NCBI GenBank assembly: GCA_900316015.1
Contig: ONBG01000006.1
Coordinates: 97,572 to 161,571 of the forward strand
Reading direction: 5' to 3'
Length of the DNA stretch: 64,000 bases
From: an uncultured Prevotella sp.
GTDB lineage: Bacteria > Bacteroidota > Bacteroidia > Bacteroidales > Bacteroidaceae
In this document: one piece after another, positions 37,201 to 44,950 of the stretch
How the letters are laid out: every line of letters starts with the position of its first letter
Numbering within the stretch: the first letter of the stretch is position 1
Notes under the pieces: model-generated
Told to the model about the DNA's origin: nothing
The model's input: only the letters and a program-made list of their open reading frames with translations
The model's database searches: none
Program-made: the position numbers and the translations under genes

Positions 37201-37219
37201 ACCAAATATACAACGAGGT

Positions 37220-38284
37220 ATGACAGACAAGATCAGAATCAAAGACATCGCAGAAAAAGCCGGTGTGTCAGTGGGAACAGTCGACAGGGTTCTGCATAAA
37301 CGCCCGAACGTATCAAAGAGTGCCTTGGCAAAAGTAGAGAAGGTTCTCCAAGAGATCAACTACAGGCCCAACATGTATGCGAGTGCGCTTGCTTACAACA
37401 AATCCTACACTTTTTATATGATCCTTCCCCAACACGACTCAGAAGCTTACTGGGAAGAGATCGAGGAAGGAGCCAAGAAAGCAGAAGACTATAGGAGGGA
37501 CTTCCATATCCATGTCAAGATTCTCTTCTATGAAAGGTTTAACGAGAAATCATACATCGACACGTATATGGGGTGCCTGAACGCGGACCCAGACGGCGTT
37601 GTCATCGTCCCTTACGAGTTGGAAATCACACGCAAGTTCACGGACAAGCTCCACGAGCGAAATATCCCGTTTGTCATGCTCGACTCTTACATGCCAGATT
37701 TAAGGCCATTGACCTTTTACGGTCAGGACTCCTTCTGCAGCGGATATTTTGCGGCAAAAGTCCTGATGATGATCGCATATAAGGAGAAAGAGATCATGCT
37801 CATGAAACAGATGAAAAACGGAAAAGTAGTGAGCAAGCAACAGGCCAACCGGGAGGTGGGCTTCCGGCATTACATGAAGGACCATTTCCCAAAGGTCAAG
37901 ATCTTGGAAGTCAACTTGCCCCTTGACAAGACCAGGGAAGAATACGACCTTATCTTGGAAGACTTTTTCACGAAGCACCCTCTTGTGCATCAATGCATCA
38001 CGTTGAATTCAAGGGCCCATCTGGTGGGTGACTTCTTGCTGCGTTCCAATCGAAGGGACGTACAGATCATGGGCTATGACATGGTGGGGAAAAACGTGGA
38101 ATGCCTGAGGCAAGGGAGTATTTCTTTCCTCATCGCCCAACATGCCTATATGCAGGGATACTATTGCGTGGATGCCTTGTTCCGCGCGATCGTCCTCAAG
38201 ACGGAAATCAAGCCCGTCAACTACATGCCCATAGAACTCCTGATGAAGGAGAACGTAGACTTTTATAGACGAACTCAAATATAA
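37220..38284 (+). CDS. LacI-family transcriptional regulator of the uronate operon
   Basis: 354 residues from the ATG at 37220, chosen because the DNA-binding domain begins there: IRIKDIAEKAGVSVGTVDRV then LHKRPNVSK, a canonical LacI headpiece. The rest (about 60-350) is a periplasmic-binding-protein-like ligand domain with YNKSYTFYMILPQ and GYDMVGKNVECLRQG. First gene of lacI type-uxaA-nhaC (gaps of 12 and 28 bases). It probably senses galacturonate, altronate or KDG and controls its own operon and perhaps kdgK; the ligand is inference. A longer frame from 37124 exists but includes the promoter. Confidence 0.9.
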   Translation: MTDKIRIKDIAEKAGVSVGTVDRVLHKRPNVSKSALAKVEKVLQEINYRPNMYASALAYNKSYTFYMILPQHDSEAYWEEIEEGAKKAEDYRRDFHIHVKILFYERFNEKSYIDTYMGCLNADPDGVVIVPYELEITRKFTDKLHERNIPFVMLDSYMPDLRPLTFYGQDSFCSGYFAAKVLMMIAYKEKEIMLMKQMKNGKVVSKQQANREVGFRHYMKDHFPKVKILEVNLPLDKTREEYDLILEDFFTKHPLVHQCITLNSRAHLVGDFLLRSNRRDVQIMGYDMVGKNVECLRQGSISFLIAQHAYMQGYYCVDALFRAIVLKTEIKPVNYMPIELLMKENVDFYRRTQI

Positions 38285-38296
38285 ACTAATCTGCAA

Positions 38297-39790
38297 ATGA
38301 CACAATCAATGATCAAGATCAATCCCAAAGACACGGTGGTCGTATGCCTGCGACCCATGCGCAAGGGGGAGATCGTAGAAGTGGATGGCAAGGCCATCGG
38401 AGTGAGACAGGACATCCCGGCTGGGCACAAACTGCTCATCAAGGACACAAAACAGGATGAAAACATCATCAAGTACGGGTACCCGATCGGCCATGCAAGT
38501 ACCGACCTAAAGGCAGGAGATTGGGTGAACGAGAACAACCTGAAAACGAACCTGTCAGGGACCTTGGAGTATACGTATCAGCCAGTCCACGAGACATTGG
38601 ACATCCCCTTAGGAAAGAGGACATTCATGGGCTACCAACGCGCCAACGGAGAAGCAGGGACCCGCAATGAAATTTGGATCGTCCCCACTGTCGGGTGCGT
38701 CAACGGCATTGCCGAGAAACTCGTGGAAAGACTGAAGGCGGAAACCCACGGAGAGGGCGTTGACGCGATCTTCGCCTGGCACCACAACTATGGCTGCTCC
38801 CAGCTGAGCGGAGACCACGAGAATACCCGAAAAGTATTGAGAGACATTGTACTCCATCCCAATGCAGGTGCAGTGCTTGTCCTTTCCTTAGGATGTGAAA
38901 ACAACCAGCCCAACCAGTTCATGCAACTCTTGGGGGATTATGACAAAGACAGGATCAAGCTTTTAGTCACCCAGCATGTCGAAGGAGATGAACTGGAAGA
39001 AGGCATGAAGATTCTTCGCGAACTCTATGCGATTGCCAAGAACGACCGGCGGACAGAGCTTCCGTTAAGCCAGCTGCGCATCGGACTGAAATGCGGAGGG
39101 TCTGACGGGTTCAGTGGGATAACGGCCAATCCATTGGTAGGCGAGTTTTCGGATTATTTAGTAGCACAAGGAGGAACGTCTGTGCTCACTGAGGTACCGG
39201 AAATGTTTGGGGCAGAGACCATTCTCATGAACCGTTGCAAGACCCCAGAGCTCTTTCATGAAACCGTGCAATTGATCAACGACTTTAAGGAATATTTCCT
39301 TTCCCATGGGGAACCGGTTGGGGAGAATCCTTCGCCTGGCAACAAGGCAGGAGGGATCTCTACCCTTGAGGACAAAGCCTTAGGATGCACGCAGAAATGT
39401 GGTCGTTCCCCCGTATGCGGTGTCTTGGGATATGGGGATAGGATCAAGAAACATGGACTGAACTTGCTTTCTGCGCCGGGCAACGATCTCGTGGCATCAA
39501 CGGCACTGGCAGCTGCAGGATGCCAGATCATCCTTTTCACGACGGGTCGGGGCACCCCCTTTGGCACGTTTGTCCCTACGATGAAGATCTCCACGAATGA
39601 TGGGCTTTCCCAGCGGAAGCCCAATTGGGTCGACTTCAATGCAGGACAGTTATTGGATGGCATCCAGATGGGAGACCTTGTCAAAAGACTGACGGATCGC
39701 ATCGTTGCCATCGCGAGCGGAGAAAAGACGAAAAATGAAATCAATGGTTATCGGGAGATCTCCATTTTCAAGAATGGGGTGACTCTCTAA
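38297..39790 (+). CDS. uxaA: Altronate dehydratase
   Basis: 497 residues, full-length two-domain UxaA. The N-terminal SAF-like domain (about 1-95) has GEIVEVDGKAIGVRQDIPAG and KYGYPIGHAS. The C-terminal GarD/altronate hydrolase domain has GYQRANGEAGTRNEIWIVPT, HHNYGCSQLSGDHENT and LKCGGSDGFSGITANP. It dehydrates D-altronate to 2-keto-3-deoxygluconate, the step before KdgK. Its placement after the LacI-type gene and opposite kdgK-eda makes a compact galacturonate module. The upstream enzymes UxaC and UxaB are not in this window. Mannonate dehydratase is a different family, so confusion is unlikely. Confidence 0.95.
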   Translation: MTQSMIKINPKDTVVVCLRPMRKGEIVEVDGKAIGVRQDIPAGHKLLIKDTKQDENIIKYGYPIGHASTDLKAGDWVNENNLKTNLSGTLEYTYQPVHETLDIPLGKRTFMGYQRANGEAGTRNEIWIVPTVGCVNGIAEKLVERLKAETHGEGVDAIFAWHHNYGCSQLSGDHENTRKVLRDIVLHPNAGAVLVLSLGCENNQPNQFMQLLGDYDKDRIKLLVTQHVEGDELEEGMKILRELYAIAKNDRRTELPLSQLRIGLKCGGSDGFSGITANPLVGEFSDYLVAQGGTSVLTEVPEMFGAETILMNRCKTPELFHETVQLINDFKEYFLSHGEPVGENPSPGNKAGGISTLEDKALGCTQKCGRSPVCGVLGYGDRIKKHGLNLLSAPGNDLVASTALAAAGCQIILFTTGRGTPFGTFVPTMKISTNDGLSQRKPNWVDFNAGQLLDGIQMGDLVKRLTDRIVAIASGEKTKNEINGYREISIFKNGVTL

Positions 39791-39818
39791 CCGACTATAT
39801 CATCAAGAGGAAGAAGAT

Positions 39819-41108
39819 TTGGAAAAGATTGGCAACAAGAAAGGTCTATTGGCTTTAAGCCCACTGATATTGTTTATCGTGCTTTACTTGGTCACCTCGA
39901 TCATCGCAGGCGACTTCTACAAAGTCCCCATCACCGTGGCGTTCATGATCTCGAGCATCTATGCGATCGCGATATCCGGTGGTCTTCCCTTGGCCAAGCG
40001 CATCACCACCTATAGTAGGGGCGCGAGCACGGACAATATGATGCTGATGCTATGGATCTTCGTGTTAGCCGGTGCCTTTGCCAACTCAGCCAAGCAAATG
40101 GGCAGCATTGATGCCACCGTCAATGCCACGCTGAGCATTTTACCTGGCAACATGCTGTTGGCTGGCCTGTTTTTGGCAGCTTGTTTCATTTCCTTATCCA
40201 TAGGAACCAGTGTTGGGACAATCGTCGCACTGGCTCCTATTGCCGCAGGCTTAGCCCATTCTACGGGATCTGACGTCGCATTGATGACAGCAGTAGTCGT
40301 GGGAGGGTCATTCTTTGGCGACAACCTGTCTTTCATCTCCGATACGACCGTGGCGGCAACGACCACGCAAGGCTGCAAGATGAGCGATAAGTTCCGCGTC
40401 AATTCATTCATTGTCATGCCCGCTGCTGCCGTAATCCTCGTCGTTTATATTTTCTTAGGAGCAGATATCCCCTCTCCTACGAACATCCCTCCCGTCAATT
40501 GGGTCAAGGTCATCCCTTATATCATCGTATTGATCACAGCCGTTTTCGGCATGAACGTCATGGCTGTGCTCACCATAGGATTGGCACTGACCGGCATCAT
40601 TGGCATCGTAGACGGATCCTATGACATTTACAGTTGGTTTGGTGCGATGGGAGATGGGATTCTTTCGATGGGAGAACTGATCATTATCACCATGATGGCA
40701 GGAGGACTCTTGGAGATTATCCGGGAGAATGGCGGCATTGATTATATCATCCAAAAGATGATTGTACATATTAACGGGAAACGAGGTGCAGAGCTGACCA
40801 TTGGCATTCTTGTCGGACTGATCGATATCTGTACCGCCAACAATACGGTTGCCATTATCACCGTCGGAGGAATCGCCAAGCAAATCGGTGACCGTTATGG
40901 AGTGGACAACCGGAAATGCGCCAGCATCCTGGATACCGTCTCGTGCTGTTTCCAAGGTCTCATCCCCTATGGGGCCCAATTGCTGATGGCAGCAGGATTG
41001 GCAAAACTGAACCCCATCCAGATTCTCCCTTACCTTTACTATCCGCTCTGTATCGGCATTGCTACCCTGATCTCCATCTTAGCACGATATCCCAAACGGT
41101 ATTGTTGA
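39819..41108 (+). CDS. NhaC-family Na+/H+ antiporter-type transporter
   Basis: 429 residues with about eleven hydrophobic segments. Family features include SIGTSVGTIVALAPIA and GGSFFGDNLSFISDTTVAATTTQG, the latter holding the acidic residues that bind cations in NhaC proteins. The apparent start is TTG at 39819, preceded by GAGGAAGAAG as ribosome site; no ATG lies near it. Third gene of the LacI-type-uxaA operon. NhaC proteins exchange sodium or malate/lactate for protons and sodium, so either ion balance during acid-sugar uptake or direct uronate transport would explain the placement. The latter is speculation. Confidence 0.85.
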   Translation: MEKIGNKKGLLALSPLILFIVLYLVTSIIAGDFYKVPITVAFMISSIYAIAISGGLPLAKRITTYSRGASTDNMMLMLWIFVLAGAFANSAKQMGSIDATVNATLSILPGNMLLAGLFLAACFISLSIGTSVGTIVALAPIAAGLAHSTGSDVALMTAVVVGGSFFGDNLSFISDTTVAATTTQGCKMSDKFRVNSFIVMPAAAVILVVYIFLGADIPSPTNIPPVNWVKVIPYIIVLITAVFGMNVMAVLTIGLALTGIIGIVDGSYDIYSWFGAMGDGILSMGELIIITMMAGGLLEIIRENGGIDYIIQKMIVHINGKRGAELTIGILVGLIDICTANNTVAIITVGGIAKQIGDRYGVDNRKCASILDTVSCCFQGLIPYGAQLLMAAGLAKLNPIQILPYLYYPLCIGIATLISILARYPKRYC

Positions 41109-41152
41109 GCTGACCTGTTACCATCATTGATAGCCATTGGGAGGAAACGATT

Positions 41153-41959
41153 ATGAATATCATCCAGAATAACTTCTTTGCACTACTCCTGACAGGAGCC
41201 TTCTGCCGTAAGACAGGCTCTATTGATCCCATGTCTCTCTATAAATGGAACAGGTTACTCCAAATCATAAAAGAACAGAACGTTGCCTCTTACGCTCTGA
41301 AAGGAGCCAAGGGATACCAGTACGATCCCATGGTGAAAATCCCCACGGAATTTATCGACAAGCTCACAAAATGCGCTGAACAAGAGCAAGACAACGCTGA
41401 GCCACCAGCCTTGACTAACTTTTTCTTGGGCAGGCGACTGAAGAACATCCAAGAGAACGAGCGTCATGCCATCGATGCATCCATGGACACCCTCTACTTG
41501 CTGAACATCATCGTCAGCAATGTCAGAGGAATGCTCAACCGAGGATTCCCGCTCAGAGGGATCATCAAAATGGGGTCTTTCCTACGCAATCAAGGGGATA
41601 AGGTCGACTTTATCAAGCTCGAGAAATGGCTGAAGTCACTTCATCTACAGCGCATGGCACAATTAGAAGGAAGCATCCTCATCGAGAAATTTGTTTTTGA
41701 AAAGAACGAGATACCCTTCGTTAACGAGAAAGAGCCTGCTGCGGAAAAGCTCTTGGAAAGGTCTCTCAACCATACAGCAGAAGATACAGCAGAGGAATGG
41801 CACTTCCGGCAAAGTCGATCAGGATTCGTGCATAACAATACCACCGTCCTCCGCAAGAACCTCAGGAGAAGCATGAGGTACATCGGGTATGCCCCCTTGG
41901 AGACCATCAGCAATTTCATACACAACTTCACAAAGAGCCTCTCGGAAATAGAAGAATAG
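41153..41959 (+). CDS. Hypothetical protein, helical, unknown family
   Basis: 268 residues, mostly charged and helical, no signal peptide or membrane segment. The start MNIIQNNFFALLLTGAF and KWNRLLQIIKEQNVASYALKG resemble the opening of nucleotidyltransferase-like proteins in Prevotella, but no catalytic GSxxxxD/E motif is visible. The tail (about 215-268) is basic, with LRKNLRRSMRYIGYAPLET. It lies 44 bases after the NhaC gene and could be the end of that operon or start a new one with the GH25 gene. No function proposed. Confidence 0.7.
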   Translation: MNIIQNNFFALLLTGAFCRKTGSIDPMSLYKWNRLLQIIKEQNVASYALKGAKGYQYDPMVKIPTEFIDKLTKCAEQEQDNAEPPALTNFFLGRRLKNIQENERHAIDASMDTLYLLNIIVSNVRGMLNRGFPLRGIIKMGSFLRNQGDKVDFIKLEKWLKSLHLQRMAQLEGSILIEKFVFEKNEIPFVNEKEPAAEKLLERSLNHTAEDTAEEWHFRQSRSGFVHNNTTVLRKNLRRSMRYIGYAPLETISNFIHNFTKSLSEIEE

Positions 41960-42003
41960 TATAAATATTTGTAAAAATCGGTTTCCCATCGCACCTTTTT
42001 TAT

Positions 42004-42011
42004 TATCTTTG
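42004..42011 (+). promoter_or_regulatory. -7 box of the GH25 gene promoter
   Basis: TATCTTTG, ending 5 bases before the ATG at 42017, so a transcript from it would be leaderless. Confidence 0.5.
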
Positions 42012-42016
42012 CATCT

Positions 42017-42712
42017 ATGAATCGAATTGTAATCATACTATTAAGTATATTTTCCTTCATGGCTGCCAATGCCCAAAGATACCAAGTCCAATGCGAGGAT
42101 ACTTGTCAGCATATCCATGGCATTGACTTGAGCCATTATCAAGGCAATGTCTTCTGGGAGACAGTGGGGGATAACTCGAAAATGGCGTATGTCTATCTGA
42201 AGGCGACGGAAGGTGGGGATCGCATTGATGACAAATACGAGACCAATATAGACTTGGCTCACAGATACGGATTGAAGGTGGGCAGTTACCATTTCTATCG
42301 TCCCAAGATTGAGCAAGCGAAGCAATTGGCAAACTTCATGGCACAATGCCGTCCCGGAGACCAGGACTTGATTCCTATGGTGGATATAGAGACAAAGAGC
42401 GGGCTCTCAACAGAAGAGTTCTGCGACTCGCTTTTCAAATTCCTGAAGCTCATCGAAAAGGCATACAAACAGAAGCCTTTGCTCTATACCTTCGCGAATT
42501 TCTACGACCATTACCTGTTAGGAAAGATTGACAATTACCATCTAATGATTGCCCAATACACGAAGCAGGAGCCCATCTTGGCAGATGACCGTGACATTAC
42601 CATGTGGCAATACACCGGAAAAGGTCATCTCAATGGCATCAACGGGTTTGTAGACAAGAGCAGGTTTATGGGAAAGCATAAACTAAGAGAGATTAGATTC
42701 CGGCACCGATAG
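42017..42712 (+). CDS. GH25 lysozyme-like muramidase, secreted
   Basis: 231 residues. Signal peptide (MNRIVIILLSIFSFMAANAQ), then a compact GH25 barrel. Conserved features are HGIDLSHYQGNVFW near residue 34, YLKATEGG, GSYHFYRP and the catalytic DxE in MVDIETKSG near residue 118, and the family ending MWQYTGKG. It cleaves the beta-1,4 bond of peptidoglycan. In Bacteroidota such enzymes may act in wall remodelling or against neighbours. No cell-wall-binding repeats are attached. Not linked to the pectin genes by function. Confidence 0.92.
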   Translation: MNRIVIILLSIFSFMAANAQRYQVQCEDTCQHIHGIDLSHYQGNVFWETVGDNSKMAYVYLKATEGGDRIDDKYETNIDLAHRYGLKVGSYHFYRPKIEQAKQLANFMAQCRPGDQDLIPMVDIETKSGLSTEEFCDSLFKFLKLIEKAYKQKPLLYTFANFYDHYLLGKIDNYHLMIAQYTKQEPILADDRDITMWQYTGKGHLNGINGFVDKSRFMGKHKLREIRFRHR

Positions 42713-42829
42713 CAAGGAAGGGGCATGCATAGACTGTCCTCGTGACAAGCTCACCCTCCTCGAAAAGTCCTGCCCATCGAAGCGAGAAACAGATAAAGAA
42801 CGAAACAAGAAATATATAAGTTATCAATT

Positions 42830-44056
42830 ATGGCAATTATTAAATGTCCCGAGTGCGGTCATCAGATCAGTGACAAAGCACCTGTTTGTCCCTCATGTGG
42901 GGTTGAAATCGCCGGTAAGGTGATCAGATGCCCACAATGCGGTGAGGTATATTTCAAAGACCAGGAGATGTGCCCAAACTGCCATCACGCCACAAGCACA
43001 GCCTCACAGGCACAGCAACAGTCCTTCTCCCCCCGCCCTATTCATCCACAGCCCTCATCCCAAGCTTCAGCAAAGCCCCAACAGGGCTATGAGCCAACGA
43101 GCCGTGAGACCCATCGGTCGGAGATGCCACCGGTCCCTCCCATCCCCACAGCAACCCAACAGAATCAAGGATCGCAGCAACCCAAAAAGAAAAGCCATAC
43201 GGCTCTCATCGTCGCTTTTGTCTTGGCATTGATCGTCTGTGGCGTTTGCTTCTATTTTTATAGCAATGCCAAAAATGACAAAGAGCGGGAAGCCTACGAA
43301 TACGCGATGAACAGTAGCGACCCTGCCGTGCTACAGAGTTATCTCGATACTTATACAGATGCCCCGGAAGAACACCGCGATTCCATCGAGGCACATATTG
43401 CCATGCTCAAGCAAATTGACCAAGACTGGACCAATGCTGTTGTCAGCGGTTCGAAAGCTGCCTTGGAAGATTATTTAGCCAAGCATCCGGACAGTCCACA
43501 TAAGGCTGAGGCCCAAAATAAAATAGATTCCCTCGACTGGGCCCAGGCCTCGCAAGAGAACACCTTAGATGCCTACAAGCTCTACCTGAGTGAGCACGAA
43601 AACGGAAGCCATGTGGATGAAGCCAACGATGCTGTCAAGGCGTTGAATGCCAAGACCGTCCAACCCGAGGAAAAGAGTGCCATCACCGCCATCTTCCGCC
43701 GTTTCTTCCAAGCCATTAACGCAAAGGATGAGAACAAGCTGACAGCAACGGTCAGCAATTTCATGACTTCCTTCTTGGGAAAAAGTGATGCCACAAGGGC
43801 TGATGTGATCACCTTTATGGAAAAGATCTACAAAGATGACATCACCAACATGAATTGGCATCTCAATAATGACATGAAAATTGACAAGAAAGAAATAGGC
43901 GAGGATGAATATGAATATACTGTTAACTTCTCCGCCATACAGAATATAGAACGCACCGACCCGACAAAAGAGAAGCAGGCTAAGTATAAAATCAATGCGA
44001 AAGTCGGTCCTGACGGACAAATTACTTCTTTTAATATGATCAAGATCATCCAGTAG
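42830..44056 (+). CDS. Zinc-ribbon membrane protein with TPR-like repeats
   Basis: 408 residues. Two N-terminal zinc ribbons: CPECGHQISDKAPVCPSCG (5-23) and CPQCGEVYFKDQEMCPNCH (34-52). A glutamine/proline-rich linker follows (55-120), then one membrane helix (about 124-146, ALIVAFVLALIVCGVCFYF). The outer part has short helical repeats of the type LQSYLDTYTDAPEEHRDSIE and LEDYLAKHPDSPHKAEAQNK, then a NTF2-like region (about 285-405). The cytoplasmic zinc ribbons joined to an external repeat domain suggest a signalling or scaffold role. No precise family recognised. A clear terminator follows. Confidence 0.8.
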   Translation: MAIIKCPECGHQISDKAPVCPSCGVEIAGKVIRCPQCGEVYFKDQEMCPNCHHATSTASQAQQQSFSPRPIHPQPSSQASAKPQQGYEPTSRETHRSEMPPVPPIPTATQQNQGSQQPKKKSHTALIVAFVLALIVCGVCFYFYSNAKNDKEREAYEYAMNSSDPAVLQSYLDTYTDAPEEHRDSIEAHIAMLKQIDQDWTNAVVSGSKAALEDYLAKHPDSPHKAEAQNKIDSLDWAQASQENTLDAYKLYLSEHENGSHVDEANDAVKALNAKTVQPEEKSAITAIFRRFFQAINAKDENKLTATVSNFMTSFLGKSDATRADVITFMEKIYKDDITNMNWHLNNDMKIDKKEIGEDEYEYTVNFSAIQNIERTDPTKEKQAKYKINAKVGPDGQITSFNMIKIIQ

Positions 44057-44089
44057 TACTTGCCATCAGACAGGTATCAACAAAACAAT

Positions 44090-44128
44090 GGGGATTGTAA
44101 GCAACAACTACAATCCCCTTTATTTTTA
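44090..44128 (+). terminator. Terminator after the zinc-ribbon gene
   Basis: GGGGATTGTA/TACAATCCCC (44090-44099 with 44109-44118), 9-base loop, then TTTATTTTT. It may also serve the convergent J-domain gene, though its T-run on that side is weaker. Confidence 0.9.
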
Positions 44129-44142
44129 CCCGAACCACGTCC

Positions 44143-44862
44143 TCATGATGCCGATTCTGCTTTCATCTCCATCAGCAATTGCCGCTGGTGGTCGGTAAGA
44201 TGCGTCGGCAACTTGACGACATAGGTAATAATGAGATCGCCAAAGGTACCATCTCCACGGTCATACCCTTTGCCCCGCAGACGAACCTTCGTCCCATTTT
44301 GCGTCTCAGGCTTGATCTTCAATTTCAATTTCTGGCCATTGCTCAGTTGAATGATAATATCGCCACCCAGCAAAGCCGTATACAGGTCGATATTGACATT
44401 TGCATTCATCTCCCCACTATGGCGCATCGTGGAACGATGCCCTGACGTTCTTGAAGAATGGAAGCCTGAACCTGTTCCGAACAGATTCTCAAAGAAGTCA
44501 GAGAATCCACTTCCCCCATTTCCAAAACTGCTAAAGTCGAACCCGTCAAAAGGAGATCCTCCACCCGACGAACTCCAATGATAGGTAGTCCCTCCTGGTC
44601 CACCGGCACTTCCCCCTGCCTGTTCAAAAGCCTCAGCTTCCTTCCACTTCTCACCGTATTGGTCATATTTCTTACGTTTCTCGGGGTCATTGATGACATC
44701 AAAAGCCTCGTTCAACGCCTGGAATTTTGCCTTCGCCTTAGGATCATCAGGATGAAGGTCCGGATGGAACTGCTTGGCACGCTTCAGGTAAGCCTTCCGA
44801 ACATCCTTTTGAGGGATATTCTTATCGACACCTAAAATCTTGTAATAATCTATAAATGCCAT
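44143..44862 (-). CDS. J-domain co-chaperone, CbpA-like, short
   Basis: 239 residues. J domain at 1-70 with the HPD motif in FHPDLHPDDP, a Gly/Phe-rich linker (about 80-130) and one C-terminal beta-domain (about 150-235, VNIDLYTALLGGDIIIQLSNG and GKGYDRGDGTFGDLIITY). It lacks the zinc-finger region of DnaJ and is shorter than CbpA (about 300), because only one of the two substrate-binding domains is present. It would stimulate DnaK. The ribosome site AGGAGG, 8 bases before the ATG, is strong for this phylum, where leaders rarely carry one. Confidence 0.88.
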   Translation of the reverse strand: MAFIDYYKILGVDKNIPQKDVRKAYLKRAKQFHPDLHPDDPKAKAKFQALNEAFDVINDPEKRKKYDQYGEKWKEAEAFEQAGGSAGGPGGTTYHWSSSGGGSPFDGFDFSSFGNGGSGFSDFFENLFGTGSGFHSSRTSGHRSTMRHSGEMNANVNIDLYTALLGGDIIIQLSNGQKLKLKIKPETQNGTKVRLRGKGYDRGDGTFGDLIITYVVKLPTHLTDHQRQLLMEMKAESAS

Positions 44863-44924
44863 ATTTTTACCTCCTATTTTTTAGAAAAGAATAAGCAAAA
44901 AGTATGCCGGACAACATTTTTTTG

Positions 44925-44932
44925 TACCTTTG
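44925..44932 (+). promoter_or_regulatory. -7 box of the 5'-nucleotidase/nudC promoter
   Basis: TACCTTTG, 18 bases before the chosen start at 44951. Confidence 0.5.
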
Positions 44933-44950
44933 CAGCAAATAATTATCAAG

